A DNA stretch of 13,378 nucleotides, taken from positions 1-13,378 of the forward strand of contig CAMDXA010000040.1 in assembly GCA_945878065.1 (NCBI GenBank), in the 5' to 3' direction. Source of the DNA: Bordetella parapertussis (GTDB lineage Bacteria > Pseudomonadota > Gammaproteobacteria > Burkholderiales > Burkholderiaceae_C). A program made the position numbers and the translations under genes. Shown in pieces: positions 1 to 7,606 of the stretch. Within the stretch, counting starts at the first letter, position 1, and every line of letters starts with the position of its first letter. Below the pieces are notes generated by a model that worked only from the letters and a program-made list of their open reading frames with translations, was not told the DNA's origin and made no database searches.

Positions 1-6
1 TTCATG

Positions 7-1518
7 TCACTTGCTGGTCGGCATGACGAACTCCGCGCCCTTGGGCGTGCTCTCCGGCCAGCGCTGCATGATGGATTTTTGTTTGGTGTAAAAACGCACG
101 CCTTCTTCGCCGTAGGCATGCATGTCGCCGAACAGCGAGCGCTTCCAGCCGCCGAAACCGTGCCAGGCCATGGGCACGGGAATCGGCACGTTGATGCCGA
201 CCATGCCCACTTGTATGCGGCGCGAAAACTCGCGTGCCACGTTACCGTCACGCGTGAAGCAAGACACACCGTTGCCAAACTCGTGGTCGTTGATGATTTG
301 CACGGCTGTCGCAAAGTCGGGTACGCGCACACAGGCCAGCACCGGGCCGAAAATTTCTTCTTTGTAAATACGCATGTCGGTGGTCACATGGTCAAACAAC
401 GAACCGCCCATCCAAAAACCTTGTTCGCAACCGGCACCGGCGTGTGCGCCTTTGAAGCCACGACCATCGACCAATAACTTCGCGCCTTCTTCCACGCCCA
501 ACGCGATGTAACCGCTGATGCGCTCATGGGCAAGTTGCGTGACGATGGGGCCCATTTCAGCGGCCAGGTTTTCGCCGTTGAGCACTTTCAAAGCTTTGGT
601 GCGCTCAATGAGTTTTGGCATGATTTTGTCGGCCACATCGCCGACCAGCACCGCTACGCTGATGGCCATGCAACGTTCACCGGCAGAACCATAAGCCGCG
701 CCGATCAATGCGTCGAGTGACTGATCCAGATCGGCGTCGGGCATGACCACCATGTGGTTTTTCGCGCCGCCCAGGGCTTGCACGCGTTTGCCGTGGTGCG
801 CACCGGTTTCATAAATGTAATTGGCAATCGGTGTCGAGCCGACGAAACTGACGGCTTTGACATCCGGATGTTCCAGCAAAGCGTCGACGGCTTCTTTGTC
901 GCCTTGCACTACGTTGAACACGCCGTCGGGCAAACCGGCTTGCTTGAGCAAATCGGCCATCATCAACGATGGCGTCGGGTCGGTCGGGCTGGGTTTGAGG
1001 ATAAAGGTGTTGCCCGCTGCAATCGCCACCGGAAACATCCACATGGGCACCATGACAGGGAAGTTGAACGGCGTGATACCGGCCACCACGCCCAGCGGCT
1101 GGCGCATCGTCCAGTTGTCGATGCCTATCGCGACTTGCTCGGTGTAATCGCCTTTGAGTAACTGTGGAATGCCGGTAGCGAATTCGACGATATCAATGCC
1201 GCGCGCGACTTCGCCTTGCGCATCGGTGAACACTTTGCCGTGCTCGGCGGTGATGGCGTGCGCCAAAGCGTCTTTGTGCTGGTGCAGCAATTCCAAAAAT
1301 TTGAACATGACGCGGGCGCGGCGCAGCGGCGGCGCGTCTGCCCAGGCGGGAAACGCAGCAAGTGCAGCGGCAACGGCAGTGTTCACATCTTGCATATTGG
1401 CCAATGCGACCTTGCCTGTGACAGCGCCGGTGGCGGGATTGGTCACGGCTTGTGTGCGCTGGCCTTGACCTGCAACGGGCGTGCCGTTGATGAAGTGACC
1501 GATGTGTGTGGTGCTCAT
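7..1518 (-). CDS. mmsA: CoA-acylating methylmalonate-semialdehyde dehydrogenase
   Basis: This 503-residue protein belongs to the aldehyde dehydrogenase superfamily. The family converts methylmalonate semialdehyde (valine catabolism) or malonate semialdehyde to propionyl-CoA or acetyl-CoA, using NAD+ and CoA in the cytoplasm. Visible motifs are ITPFNFP around residues 148-154 (the conserved active-site Asn is N152), the catalytic cysteine C283 in GSAGERCMA, and EEIFGP near 387-392. Where ordinary aldehyde dehydrogenases have ELGGK with a general-base Glu, this protein has ALGGAKNH (about 248-255). Lack of that Glu is typical of the CoA-dependent methylmalonate-semialdehyde branch and supports the specific call. 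Length is normal for the family. The ATG start is followed by [13 protein letters not shown], a usual N-terminus. The gene is separated from the next minus-strand gene by 417 bp of repeat-rich DNA, so it is probably transcribed on its own. A GATAAT hexamer on the minus strand (1545-1550) is a possible -10 box, with no clear -35 box. Confidence 0.95.
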   Translation of the reverse strand: MSTTHIGHFINGTPVAGQGQRTQAVTNPATGAVTGKVALANMQDVNTAVAAALAAFPAWADAPPLRRARVMFKFLELLHQHKDALAHAITAEHGKVFTDAQGEVARGIDIVEFATGIPQLLKGDYTEQVAIGIDNWTMRQPLGVVAGITPFNFPVMVPMWMFPVAIAAGNTFILKPSPTDPTPSLMMADLLKQAGLPDGVFNVVQGDKEAVDALLEHPDVKAVSFVGSTPIANYIYETGAHHGKRVQALGGAKNHMVVMPDADLDQSLDALIGAAYGSAGERCMAISVAVLVGDVADKIMPKLIERTKALKVLNGENLAAEMGPIVTQLAHERISGYIALGVEEGAKLLVDGRGFKGAHAGAGCEQGFWMGGSLFDHVTTDMRIYKEEIFGPVLACVRVPDFATAVQIINDHEFGNGVSCFTRDGNVAREFSRRIQVGMVGINVPIPVPMAWHGFGGWKRSLFGDMHAYGEEGVRFYTKQKSIMQRWPESTPKGAEFVMPTSK

Positions 1519-1544
1519 GGCGTTGTCTCGTTCTTTAAACCGCC

Positions 1545-1550
1545 ATTATC
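1545..1550 (-). promoter_or_regulatory. possible -10 box for mmsA
   Basis: On the minus strand this reads GATAAT, five of six matches to TATAAT, about 27 bases upstream of the mmsA ATG. At normal spacing the -35 position falls in the REP-like palindrome (1568-1590) and reads CAATTA, which is a poor match. The call is therefore weak. If it is right, the palindrome sits directly against the promoter. Confidence 0.25.
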
Positions 1551-1567
1551 TGTGCAGAGTAATTGAG

Positions 1568-1590
1568 TAATTGGGGTCAGGTTCCAATTA
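1568..1590. repeat. REP-like palindrome upstream of mmsA
   Basis: The arms TAATTGG (1568-1574) and CCAATTA (1584-1590) are perfect inverted repeats around a GGTCAGGTT centre, and two further G-T wobble pairs are possible. From memory, TTGGGGTCAGGTTCCAAT-type sequences are dispersed in many proteobacterial genomes as REP-like elements associated with the Y1 (RAYT) transposase. That identity is recall and has not been searched. No RAYT gene is present in the window. The stretch from 1591 to 1759 that follows shows only a 9-bp direct repeat (AAAGAAATC at 1710-1718 and 1729-1737) and nothing I can name. Confidence 0.5.
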
Positions 1591-1759
1591 ATTCACGCCA
1601 TGATGGCTCGGTCGCCACTCACCGCCGCTTTGCGCCAACGTTCGCGTCGGCCCGCTCGCCATGTCGTTTGTCCACTCGCCAATTTTTCTCCGACAGTATT
1701 TCTGAAGTTAAAGAAATCTCGCTAGTCCAAAGAAATCACTGAAGGACGAACAGGCGGGG

Positions 1760-1794
1760 GCGTTTTTTTCGAGCGAAAGCGCAGAAAAAAACGC
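1760..1794. repeat. 11-bp inverted repeat in the mmsA-maoC spacer
   Basis: The arms GCGTTTTTTTC (1760-1770) and GAAAAAAACGC (1784-1794) are perfectly complementary around a 13-base loop, which itself can form a small GC-GAAA-GC hairpin. It lies downstream of the SDR-maoC operon, where a terminator is expected. However, the T-run is inside the stem and does not follow a GC-rich stem, so it is not a textbook Rho-independent terminator. It is equally likely to be part of the neighbouring repeat element. Confidence 0.55.
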
Positions 1795-1800
1795 ACCGGA

Positions 1801-1939
1801 CGGGTCGGCCTGAGCGTGTCTTAAAACTTCAACAGCAGAAATGCCAGCCCCTAACGGGCGGGTCGGCCTGAGCGTGTCTTAAAACTTCAACAGCACAAAT
1901 GCCAACCCTAACGGATGGGCCAGCCTGAGCGTGACTTAA
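1801..1939. repeat. tandem 57-58-bp direct repeat (2.4 copies) reaching into the maoC stop codon
   Basis: Unit 1 (1801-1858) and unit 2 (1859-1915) both start CGGGTCGGCCTGAGCGTG and differ by only about four positions, one of them a single-base indel. A partial third copy (1916-1939) matches about 20 of 24 bases and contains the maoC stop codon. On the minus strand each unit carries TTAAGACACGCTCAGGC, so each contains a TAA equivalent to the maoC stop. The units have no spacer variation and no CRISPR character. No protein is evident. Whether the unit is dispersed elsewhere in the genome cannot be seen from here. Confidence 0.85.
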
Positions 1940-2388
1940 CCGCGCCGCCGAAACATTCCCCAACCTTCCATGTGTAACACCTGGTCACCATGTTGGTTGA
2001 ACATTGCCCAGACATTGCGCACCAGACCCACATCAGCCCGTTTGCTCATAGGCCGCACATCGGTGGTGGTCGATTGCAGGCGCAACGTGTCGCCAGGGAA
2101 TACCGGTTTCATCCATTTGATGTTTTCCAAGCCCGGCGCACCCATACTGGAAGTACCGTTCAAGAAATGGAGCACCATCAACCGCATGGCCAGCGAGCAC
2201 GTATGCCAACCGCTGGCACACAAAGCGCCGAACACCGATGCTTTGGCGGCCTCATCATCCAGATGAAACGGTTGCGGGTCAAACTGGGTTGCAAATGCAA
2301 TGATTTCTTCGCGTGTTGGTGTCACGCTGCCGAGTTCACGCACCTGACCGGGTTGCATGTCCTCCCAGTACAGTTTGCCTGCCGTCAT
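1936..2388 (-). CDS. MaoC-family (R)-specific enoyl-CoA hydratase/dehydratase
   Basis: This 150-residue single-hotdog protein belongs to the MaoC/hydratase-2 family, which adds water to trans-2-enoyl-CoA thioesters in fatty acid, PHA or aromatic-acid degradation. The hydratase signature lies at about 35-44 (QFDPQPFHLD), with the expected catalytic Asp37 and His42. It is followed by GALCASGWH (54-62), the usual substrate-tunnel and dimer segment. Length is normal for one-domain members. The ATG overlaps the SDR stop as ATGA, so the two are co-transcribed and probably translationally coupled. A hydratase next to an SDR suggests sequential beta-oxidation-like steps, but the substrate cannot be read from the sequence. 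The stop codon lies in the partial third copy of the 58-bp repeat, so the extreme C-terminus (MFRRRG) may have been set by that repeat. Confidence 0.9.
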   Translation of the reverse strand: MTAGKLYWEDMQPGQVRELGSVTPTREEIIAFATQFDPQPFHLDDEAAKASVFGALCASGWHTCSLAMRLMVLHFLNGTSSMGAPGLENIKWMKPVFPGDTLRLQSTTTDVRPMSKRADVGLVRNVWAMFNQHGDQVLHMEGWGMFRRRG

Positions 2389-3149
2389 GCGCGGCCGCCG
2401 CTCACGCTGATGTTGCTGGCGGTCACATAAGACGCCGCATCGCTCAACAACCAGACCACCGCTTGCGCCACTTCATCGGCGGTGCCGGGCCGTTGCATCG
2501 GGACTTGGTTGGCCAATTGGTGGGCCCGGTCGGGTTGCCCGCCACTGGCATGGATGTCGGTCAAGATCAAACCGGGTCGCACACCGTTCACGCGTATGCC
2601 TTCGGTGGCCACTTCCTTGGCCAAGCCCATGGTGAACGTGTCAATCGCACCTTTGCTGGCCGCGTAGTCCACGTACTGGTTAGGCGCGCCCAACACCGCC
2701 GCCGCGCTGCTGAGGTTGACGATGCTGCCGCCCGAGCCGCCATGGCGTGTGCTCATGCGTTTGACCGCTTGCGCAGCACACGCAAAACTGCCGAGCACGT
2801 TGATGCGCATCATGCGTTCCAAGCGCGCCCATGACATGTCTTCCACGCGGCAGGCCACATCCACCACACCGGCGTTGTTGACCAAGCCTGTGATGCGGCC
2901 CATGGCCTGATCGACTTCGGTGAACAGACGCAAGATGTCGGCTTCAACGCCGACATCCGCTTGAAACGCTTGCGCTTTGCCGCCCATGGCTTTGATTTGT
3001 GCGACCACGTCGTTGGCAGCGGCGGCGTCCCGGGTGTAATTGACGGCCACCGCCCAGCCTTGTGCGGCGGCGAGCTTGGCGCAGGCAGCGCCAATGCCGC
3101 GACTGCCACCGGTGATCAAGACGAGGGGGGATGGGGATGATTGGCTCAC
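2385..3149 (-). CDS. SDR-family NAD(P)-dependent oxidoreductase (FabG-like)
   Basis: This 254-residue classical short-chain dehydrogenase/reductase has the full set of motifs: the cofactor-binding TGGSRGIG (13-20), NNAG (91-94), a catalytic Ser near 147-148 (NLSSAA), the YAASK active-site pair Tyr162/Lys166, and VRPG at 190-193. It most resembles glucose/3-oxoacyl-ACP reductase-like SDRs. Coupled to the MaoC hydratase, it plausibly acts on a 3-hydroxyacyl or 3-oxoacyl thioester, but SDR substrate ranges are broad and this is inference. The start is GTG, chosen because a GGAG ribosome-binding site lies six bases upstream on the minus strand and MSQSSPSPLVLITGG leads directly into the Rossmann fold. 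The gene diverges from the isomerase gene on the plus strand. Confidence 0.92.
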   Translation of the reverse strand: MSQSSPSPLVLITGGSRGIGAACAKLAAAQGWAVAVNYTRDAAAANDVVAQIKAMGGKAQAFQADVGVEADILRLFTEVDQAMGRITGLVNNAGVVDVACRVEDMSWARLERMMRINVLGSFACAAQAVKRMSTRHGGSGGSIVNLSSAAAVLGAPNQYVDYAASKGAIDTFTMGLAKEVATEGIRVNGVRPGLILTDIHASGGQPDRAHQLANQVPMQRPGTADEVAQAVVWLLSDAASYVTASNISVSGGRA

Positions 3150-3194
3150 AAGCGCTCCGAAGTTTTGCAGGGTGGCTGAAATAGTAGGATGGCA

Positions 3195-3207
3195 ACCTGT
3201 TGCAGGT
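3195..3207. promoter_or_regulatory. dyad in the SDR/isomerase divergent promoter region
   Basis: ACCTGTTGCAGGT is a perfect 5-bp inverted repeat around TTG, placed in the 102-bp spacer between two divergent catabolic genes. On the minus strand it lies between a TGGTCA-like -35 (3207-3212) and a TACTAT -10 (3181-3186), which would be 20 bp apart. The arrangement fits an operator, but no regulator gene is adjacent and both promoter hexamers are imperfect. Confidence 0.35.
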
Positions 3208-3251
3208 GACCATGTTTACCGCAAAAAGATAACACGTTTGAGAAAGCAGTG

Positions 3252-3854
3252 ATGACCCATACCATAGATTATTTTTTGGTCCCGCAAAGCCCTTGGACTT
3301 ATTTCGGCCATGCTCGGTTTGTACGCATGGCCGCTGAGGCCGGTGCCACGGTCCGCATCAAGCCCATGGATTTGGGAAAAATATTTCCACTCACCGGTGG
3401 CTTGCCGGTGGGCCAGCGCTCTGCGCAGCGACAAGCCTATCGGCTGGTCGAGTTGCGCCGGTTTGCCGAGCACTTGCAACTGCCGTTGAATATTCATCCG
3501 AAGTTTTTTCCTGTCGCGGGAGACGACGCGGCCCGGTTGCTGATTGCCGTGGACCAGCAAGACGGGGCCGATACCGCCATGCGTTTGTGTGGCGCAGTGT
3601 TGAGCGCGGTGTGGGCGCAAGAGAGAAATATTGCCGACCAAGCCGTGCTGGCCGAGTTGTTACACGAACAACATTTGGACGCTGCGCGCTTGGCGCAGGC
3701 CGCCACCGCGCCAGTGCAATCTGCTTATGAAAACTACACCAACCAGGCGTTAGAGGCGGGCGTGTTTGGCGCCCCCGCATATGTACTCAAAGGCGAGCTG
3801 TTTTGGGGCCAGGACCGGTTGGAGTTTTTACAACGACGTTTGCAATCCGCTTGA
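3252..3854 (+). CDS. 2-hydroxychromene-2-carboxylate isomerase-like protein (DsbA/GST-kappa fold)
   Basis: This 200-residue thioredoxin-fold protein belongs to the HCCA isomerase / GST-kappa family. Named members isomerise 2-hydroxychromene-2-carboxylate to trans-o-hydroxybenzylidenepyruvate with glutathione during naphthalene degradation. The motifs are SPWTYFGH at 13-20 (the Ser-Pro active-site region that replaces CxxC), the cis-Pro loop GVFGAPAYV (170-178) and FWGQDRLEFL (184-193), all hallmarks of the family. Many bacterial homologues have no proven substrate, so the enzyme name is a family name. Start: a GTG at 3249 is directly followed by ATG at 3252. I chose the ATG, with the weak purine stretch GAGAAAG upstream. 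The dienelactone hydrolase gene follows after 22 bp on the same strand. Confidence 0.88.
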   Translation: MTHTIDYFLVPQSPWTYFGHARFVRMAAEAGATVRIKPMDLGKIFPLTGGLPVGQRSAQRQAYRLVELRRFAEHLQLPLNIHPKFFPVAGDDAARLLIAVDQQDGADTAMRLCGAVLSAVWAQERNIADQAVLAELLHEQHLDAARLAQAATAPVQSAYENYTNQALEAGVFGAPAYVLKGELFWGQDRLEFLQRRLQSA

Positions 3855-3876
3855 CGCAAAACACGGGGAGGGTCAG

Positions 3877-4569
3877 ATGGGACACATGATTGACTTGCGC
3901 GCGGCTGACGGTCTGGTCAGCGAAGCCTATGTGGCGCAACCCAAACGAGAGCCGCGTGCAGCCATTGTGGTGTTGCAGGAAATATTTGGCGTAAATGCGC
4001 ATATTCGTTCGGTGGCCGATGGGTTTGCACTGGCGGGTTTTTTGGTCATTGCCCCTGCTACGTTTTCACGTGTCCAAAAAAAGGTGAGTCTGGGCTATAG
4101 CGAGCAAGATGTCGCCATCGGCCGTGCGCTCAAAACACAGGCCGAGGCATTGCCAGCGCCCGGGGTCATGGCAGACGTTCAGGCTGCCATCACACATGCC
4201 TCAGTGTCAAGCGGCGGCAAAGTAGGTGTGGTGGGGTATTGTTGGGGAGGCCTGTTGAGTTGGCGGGCCGCCACAAGCTTGTCCGGCATCCAAGCGGCGG
4301 TCACTTATTACGGTGGCGGCATGACCCTGCCGCCTGAGCGTGATGCCACACCTTTGTGCCCGGTGCTGGCGCATTTTGGCAACCGAGACGCACTCATCCC
4401 CATGGATACCGTTGAAGCATTTCGCGCGGCGCAGCCACAGGTACAAGTGCAGGTGTATGACGCCGACCATGGTTTCAATTGCGACCACCGTGGCAGCTTT
4501 GACGAGCCCGCCTGCGAATTGGCCCTGGAGCGGACGTTGGGGTTTTTCATTGACCAATTTGGCCTGTGA
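3877..4569 (+). CDS. dienelactone hydrolase family protein
   Basis: This 230-residue alpha/beta hydrolase is of the dienelactone hydrolase (carboxymethylenebutenolidase) family, which opens dienelactone to maleylacetate in chloroaromatic degradation. Many homologues have other ester or lactone substrates. The catalytic Cys122 lies in GYCWGG, Asp171 in GNRDALIP and His198 in DADHGFNCD, with the partner Glu35 in QEIFG. This closely matches the spacing of the classical enzyme (Glu36/Cys123/Asp171/His202, from memory). The reading frame stays open back to 3766, overlapping the isomerase gene, but I start at 3877: a strong GGGGAGGG ribosome-binding site lies just upstream and the length then matches the family. 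It is probably co-transcribed with the isomerase gene and ends 15 bp from the convergent hemB stop. Confidence 0.92.
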   Translation: MGHMIDLRAADGLVSEAYVAQPKREPRAAIVVLQEIFGVNAHIRSVADGFALAGFLVIAPATFSRVQKKVSLGYSEQDVAIGRALKTQAEALPAPGVMADVQAAITHASVSSGGKVGVVGYCWGGLLSWRAATSLSGIQAAVTYYGGGMTLPPERDATPLCPVLAHFGNRDALIPMDTVEAFRAAQPQVQVQVYDADHGFNCDHRGSFDEPACELALERTLGFFIDQFGL

Positions 4570-4584
4570 ATGCGATAACCCGCC

Positions 4585-5646
<1,062 letters not shown>

Positions 5647-5700
5647 TCAAGACGGTTAGGGCATTGATCAGCCTTCATGTCTTGGCACTAAACTCAAGCC

Positions 5701-6129
5701 ATGCTCTGGGTCAAAGCTTTTCATATTGTGTTTGTGGCGAGTTGGTTCGCCGGTTTGTTTTATTTGCCGCGAATCTTTGTCAATCTGGCCATGGTGCCGC
5801 CCGAATCTGTGGCCGAGCGTGAACGACTGCTGTTGATGTCGCGCAAATTACTGCGTTTCATGACTTTGCTGATGTGGCCGGCGCTGGCCTTGGGGCTGGT
5901 GCTGTGGTTGGGATATGGCATCGGTGGCATGCCGCCCACGCAGTGGATGCTGTGGAAATTGTTGGCCGTGGTATTGGCGGTTGGCTACCACTACTTGTGC
6001 GCACGCCATTTGCGTTTTTTTGAATCCGGCGCGGCATCACATTCGCATATTTGGTATCGCTGGTTCAACGAAGCACCGGTGCTGCTGCTGGTGGCCGCGG
6101 TTGTTTTGGTGGTGGTCAAGCCGTTCTAA
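5701..6129 (+). CDS. hemJ: HemJ-type protoporphyrinogen IX oxidase (CopD/UPF0093 family)
   Basis: This 142-residue inner-membrane protein has about four hydrophobic segments and the HemJ hallmarks: WVKAFHIVFVASWFAGLFYLPR at the N-terminus with conserved His8, a WMLWKL motif with conserved Lys86, and WFNEAP at 121-126. HemJ oxidises protoporphyrinogen IX to protoporphyrin IX, the penultimate heme step, and replaces HemG or HemY in many proteobacteria. The divergent neighbour hemB supports a heme role. There is no Shine-Dalgarno sequence before the ATG. A TAAACT hexamer at 5689-5694 would place the transcription start at or next to the A of ATG, so a leaderless mRNA is possible. CopD-family copper export is the alternative reading but is less likely given the motifs. 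Confidence 0.88.
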   Translation: MLWVKAFHIVFVASWFAGLFYLPRIFVNLAMVPPESVAERERLLLMSRKLLRFMTLLMWPALALGLVLWLGYGIGGMPPTQWMLWKLLAVVLAVGYHYLCARHLRFFESGAASHSHIWYRWFNEAPVLLLVAAVVLVVVKPF

Positions 6130-6138
6130 CCGCTTTGT

Positions 6139-7257
6139 ATGCCCATGACTGCCAAACGCCGCACCACTGCTTGGGCCTTGTCATGGTTGTGTGTGCTGGT
6201 CATTGTGTATGCCAGCCTTTATCCGTTTGAAAATTGGCGAAACCAGGACTTAGCGCCTTGGTTTTTTGTCGGCGCGCCATGGTCTGCTTACAACACATGG
6301 TTTGATATTTTCAGCAACCTCTTTGGCTATTTGCCGGTCGGTTTTTGGTGGTGCTTGGCAGCCATGCGGTCTCAGTGGCCGCGCTCGCGTTCTTTTTGGT
6401 TTGCTGGGTTGTCTGCTTGCATGTTGTCTTTTGGCATGGAGTGTGTGCAAAGTTATTTGCCGACCCGCGTGCCGTCGCAACTCGACTGGCTACTCAATAC
6501 GCTGGGCGCTTTGCTGGGCGCGGGCTTGGCCTTGGTGCTTGAAAAGCGCGGCTGGCTCTACCACTGGTCGCAATTTCGCCAGCAGTGGTTGACCACAGAT
6601 GCCAGCGGCAGTTTGGTGTTGCTGGTGTTGTGGCCCTTGGCGCTGCTATATCCCGTGACCATGCCCTTTGGTTTGGGCCATGTGTCAGCGCGCCTGGAAA
6701 AAATAGTACTAGATGCTTTTCCTGCTTATGCCAACACAATCGTTGAATTCAGCGAAACCTTGTCATTGACCATGTCTCCGGCGCTTCAACTGCTTTGCGT
6801 CACCCTGGGTGTCTTGGTGCCGTGCCTGTTGGCGCTGTCGGTATGCCGGCGTTTTTCACAGCGGCTCGTCGGGGTTTGGCTGGTATTGTTGTTGGCTGTC
6901 TTAGCCAATGGTTTGTCGGCCACCCTGACCTATGGCCCAGAGCATGCTTGGCACTGGTGGGTGCCGCAGGTTTGGGCCGGCATGGGGTGCAGTGCTTTGC
7001 TTTGCCTGGCGGTGATCAAGTGGCGTGAAAACAGCGTGTTGATGGTGTTGTGCTGGGCCCAGTTGCTGCTCTTGTTGGTGTTGAACCTGTTGCCGGCCAG
7101 CACTTATTTCGAGCAAACCATGCAAACGTGGGACCAAGGGCGGTTTATTCGTTTCCATGGCCTAACACCTTGGCTCAGCTGGTGGTGGCCTTGGTTGTTA
7201 TTGGCATGGGCCAGTTGGCGAATGGTGCGCCGCAGTGCGGTTTCGCATCAGGCCTAA
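6139..7257 (+). CDS. VanZ-family membrane protein with long C-terminal membrane extension
   Basis: This 372-residue polytopic membrane protein has a VanZ-like domain in its first 135 residues: the DIFSNLFGYLPVGF motif (56-69), then FGMECVQSYLPTR (98-110) and SQLDWLLNTLGALLGAG (113-129), with conserved Glu101, Gln104, Arg110, Asp116 and Asn120. VanZ itself gives low-level teicoplanin resistance by an unclear mechanism; most family members have no known function. The following 235 residues add roughly six hydrophobic segments (about 158-180, 212-236, 243-262, 278-294, 300-320 and 344-360) and have no domain I recognise. The gene starts 9 bp after the hemJ stop. An alternative ATG lies at 6145, and neither has a clear ribosome-binding site. 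It is probably part of the hemJ-to-dacC transcript. Confidence 0.85.
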   Translation: MPMTAKRRTTAWALSWLCVLVIVYASLYPFENWRNQDLAPWFFVGAPWSAYNTWFDIFSNLFGYLPVGFWWCLAAMRSQWPRSRSFWFAGLSACMLSFGMECVQSYLPTRVPSQLDWLLNTLGALLGAGLALVLEKRGWLYHWSQFRQQWLTTDASGSLVLLVLWPLALLYPVTMPFGLGHVSARLEKIVLDAFPAYANTIVEFSETLSLTMSPALQLLCVTLGVLVPCLLALSVCRRFSQRLVGVWLVLLLAVLANGLSATLTYGPEHAWHWWVPQVWAGMGCSALLCLAVIKWRENSVLMVLCWAQLLLLLVLNLLPASTYFEQTMQTWDQGRFIRFHGLTPWLSWWWPWLLLAWASWRMVRRSAVSHQA

Positions 7258-7266
7258 AATTCATGC

Positions 7267-7602
7267 ATGACACATTCCAGTTATTACAAACACCATGTTT
7301 TTTTCTGCTTGAACCAACGCGAAGAAGGTCAGGCTTGTTGCACCGATCACCAGGCGCAGGCGGCTTGGAAACATTGCAAAACCCGTGTCAAGGCTTTGGG
7401 CATCAATGGCGCGCAAGGGGTGCGTGTGAATCAAGCGGGTTGCCTGGACCGATGCGCTGGCGGGCCCGTGATGGTGGTGTACCCGGAGGCCATTTGGTAC
7501 ACCTTTGTCGACACACAAGACATTGACGAAATCATCGAATCACATTTGCAAAACGGGAACCCGGTTGAGCGTTTGAGATTGCCCGACAACGTCGGACGTT
7601 GA
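7267..7602 (+). CDS. thioredoxin-like [2Fe-2S] ferredoxin domain protein
   Basis: This 111-residue protein is of the small thioredoxin-fold [2Fe-2S] ferredoxin class (Shethna/NuoE-like). Cysteines are at 14, 24, 25, 37, 59 and 63. The family pattern uses a Cys near the first beta strand (C14), one about ten residues later (C24 or C25) and the pair in NQAGCLDRCAGGP (C59, C63), with VMVVYPEAIWY following. It would bind one [2Fe-2S] cluster and act in the cytoplasm as an electron carrier or cluster protein; the partner is unknown. It starts 9 bp after the VanZ-family gene and ends 4 bp before the hydrolase gene, so it is clearly part of the same operon. Confidence 0.88.
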   Translation: MTHSSYYKHHVFFCLNQREEGQACCTDHQAQAAWKHCKTRVKALGINGAQGVRVNQAGCLDRCAGGPVMVVYPEAIWYTFVDTQDIDEIIESHLQNGNPVERLRLPDNVGR

Positions 7603-7606
7603 TGCC

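Noticed and set aside
754..1161. Plus-strand open frames opposite mmsA
   Set aside because: They are shadows of the well-supported minus-strand dehydrogenase, with no family features.
1591..1710. Possible small protein or transposase remnant on the minus strand (about 39 codons ending near the REP-like palindrome)
   Set aside because: It is short, has no start codon with a ribosome-binding site and no motif I recognise. It cannot be supported as a gene or pseudogene.
3766..3876. Upstream extension of the dienelactone hydrolase frame into the isomerase gene
   Set aside because: The strong GGGGAGGG ribosome-binding site and the normal family length both point to the ATG at 3877. The extra 37 residues have no family match.
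4570..4584. Bidirectional terminator between the dienelactone hydrolase gene and hemB
   Set aside because: The 15-bp convergent gap contains no inverted repeat or T-run.
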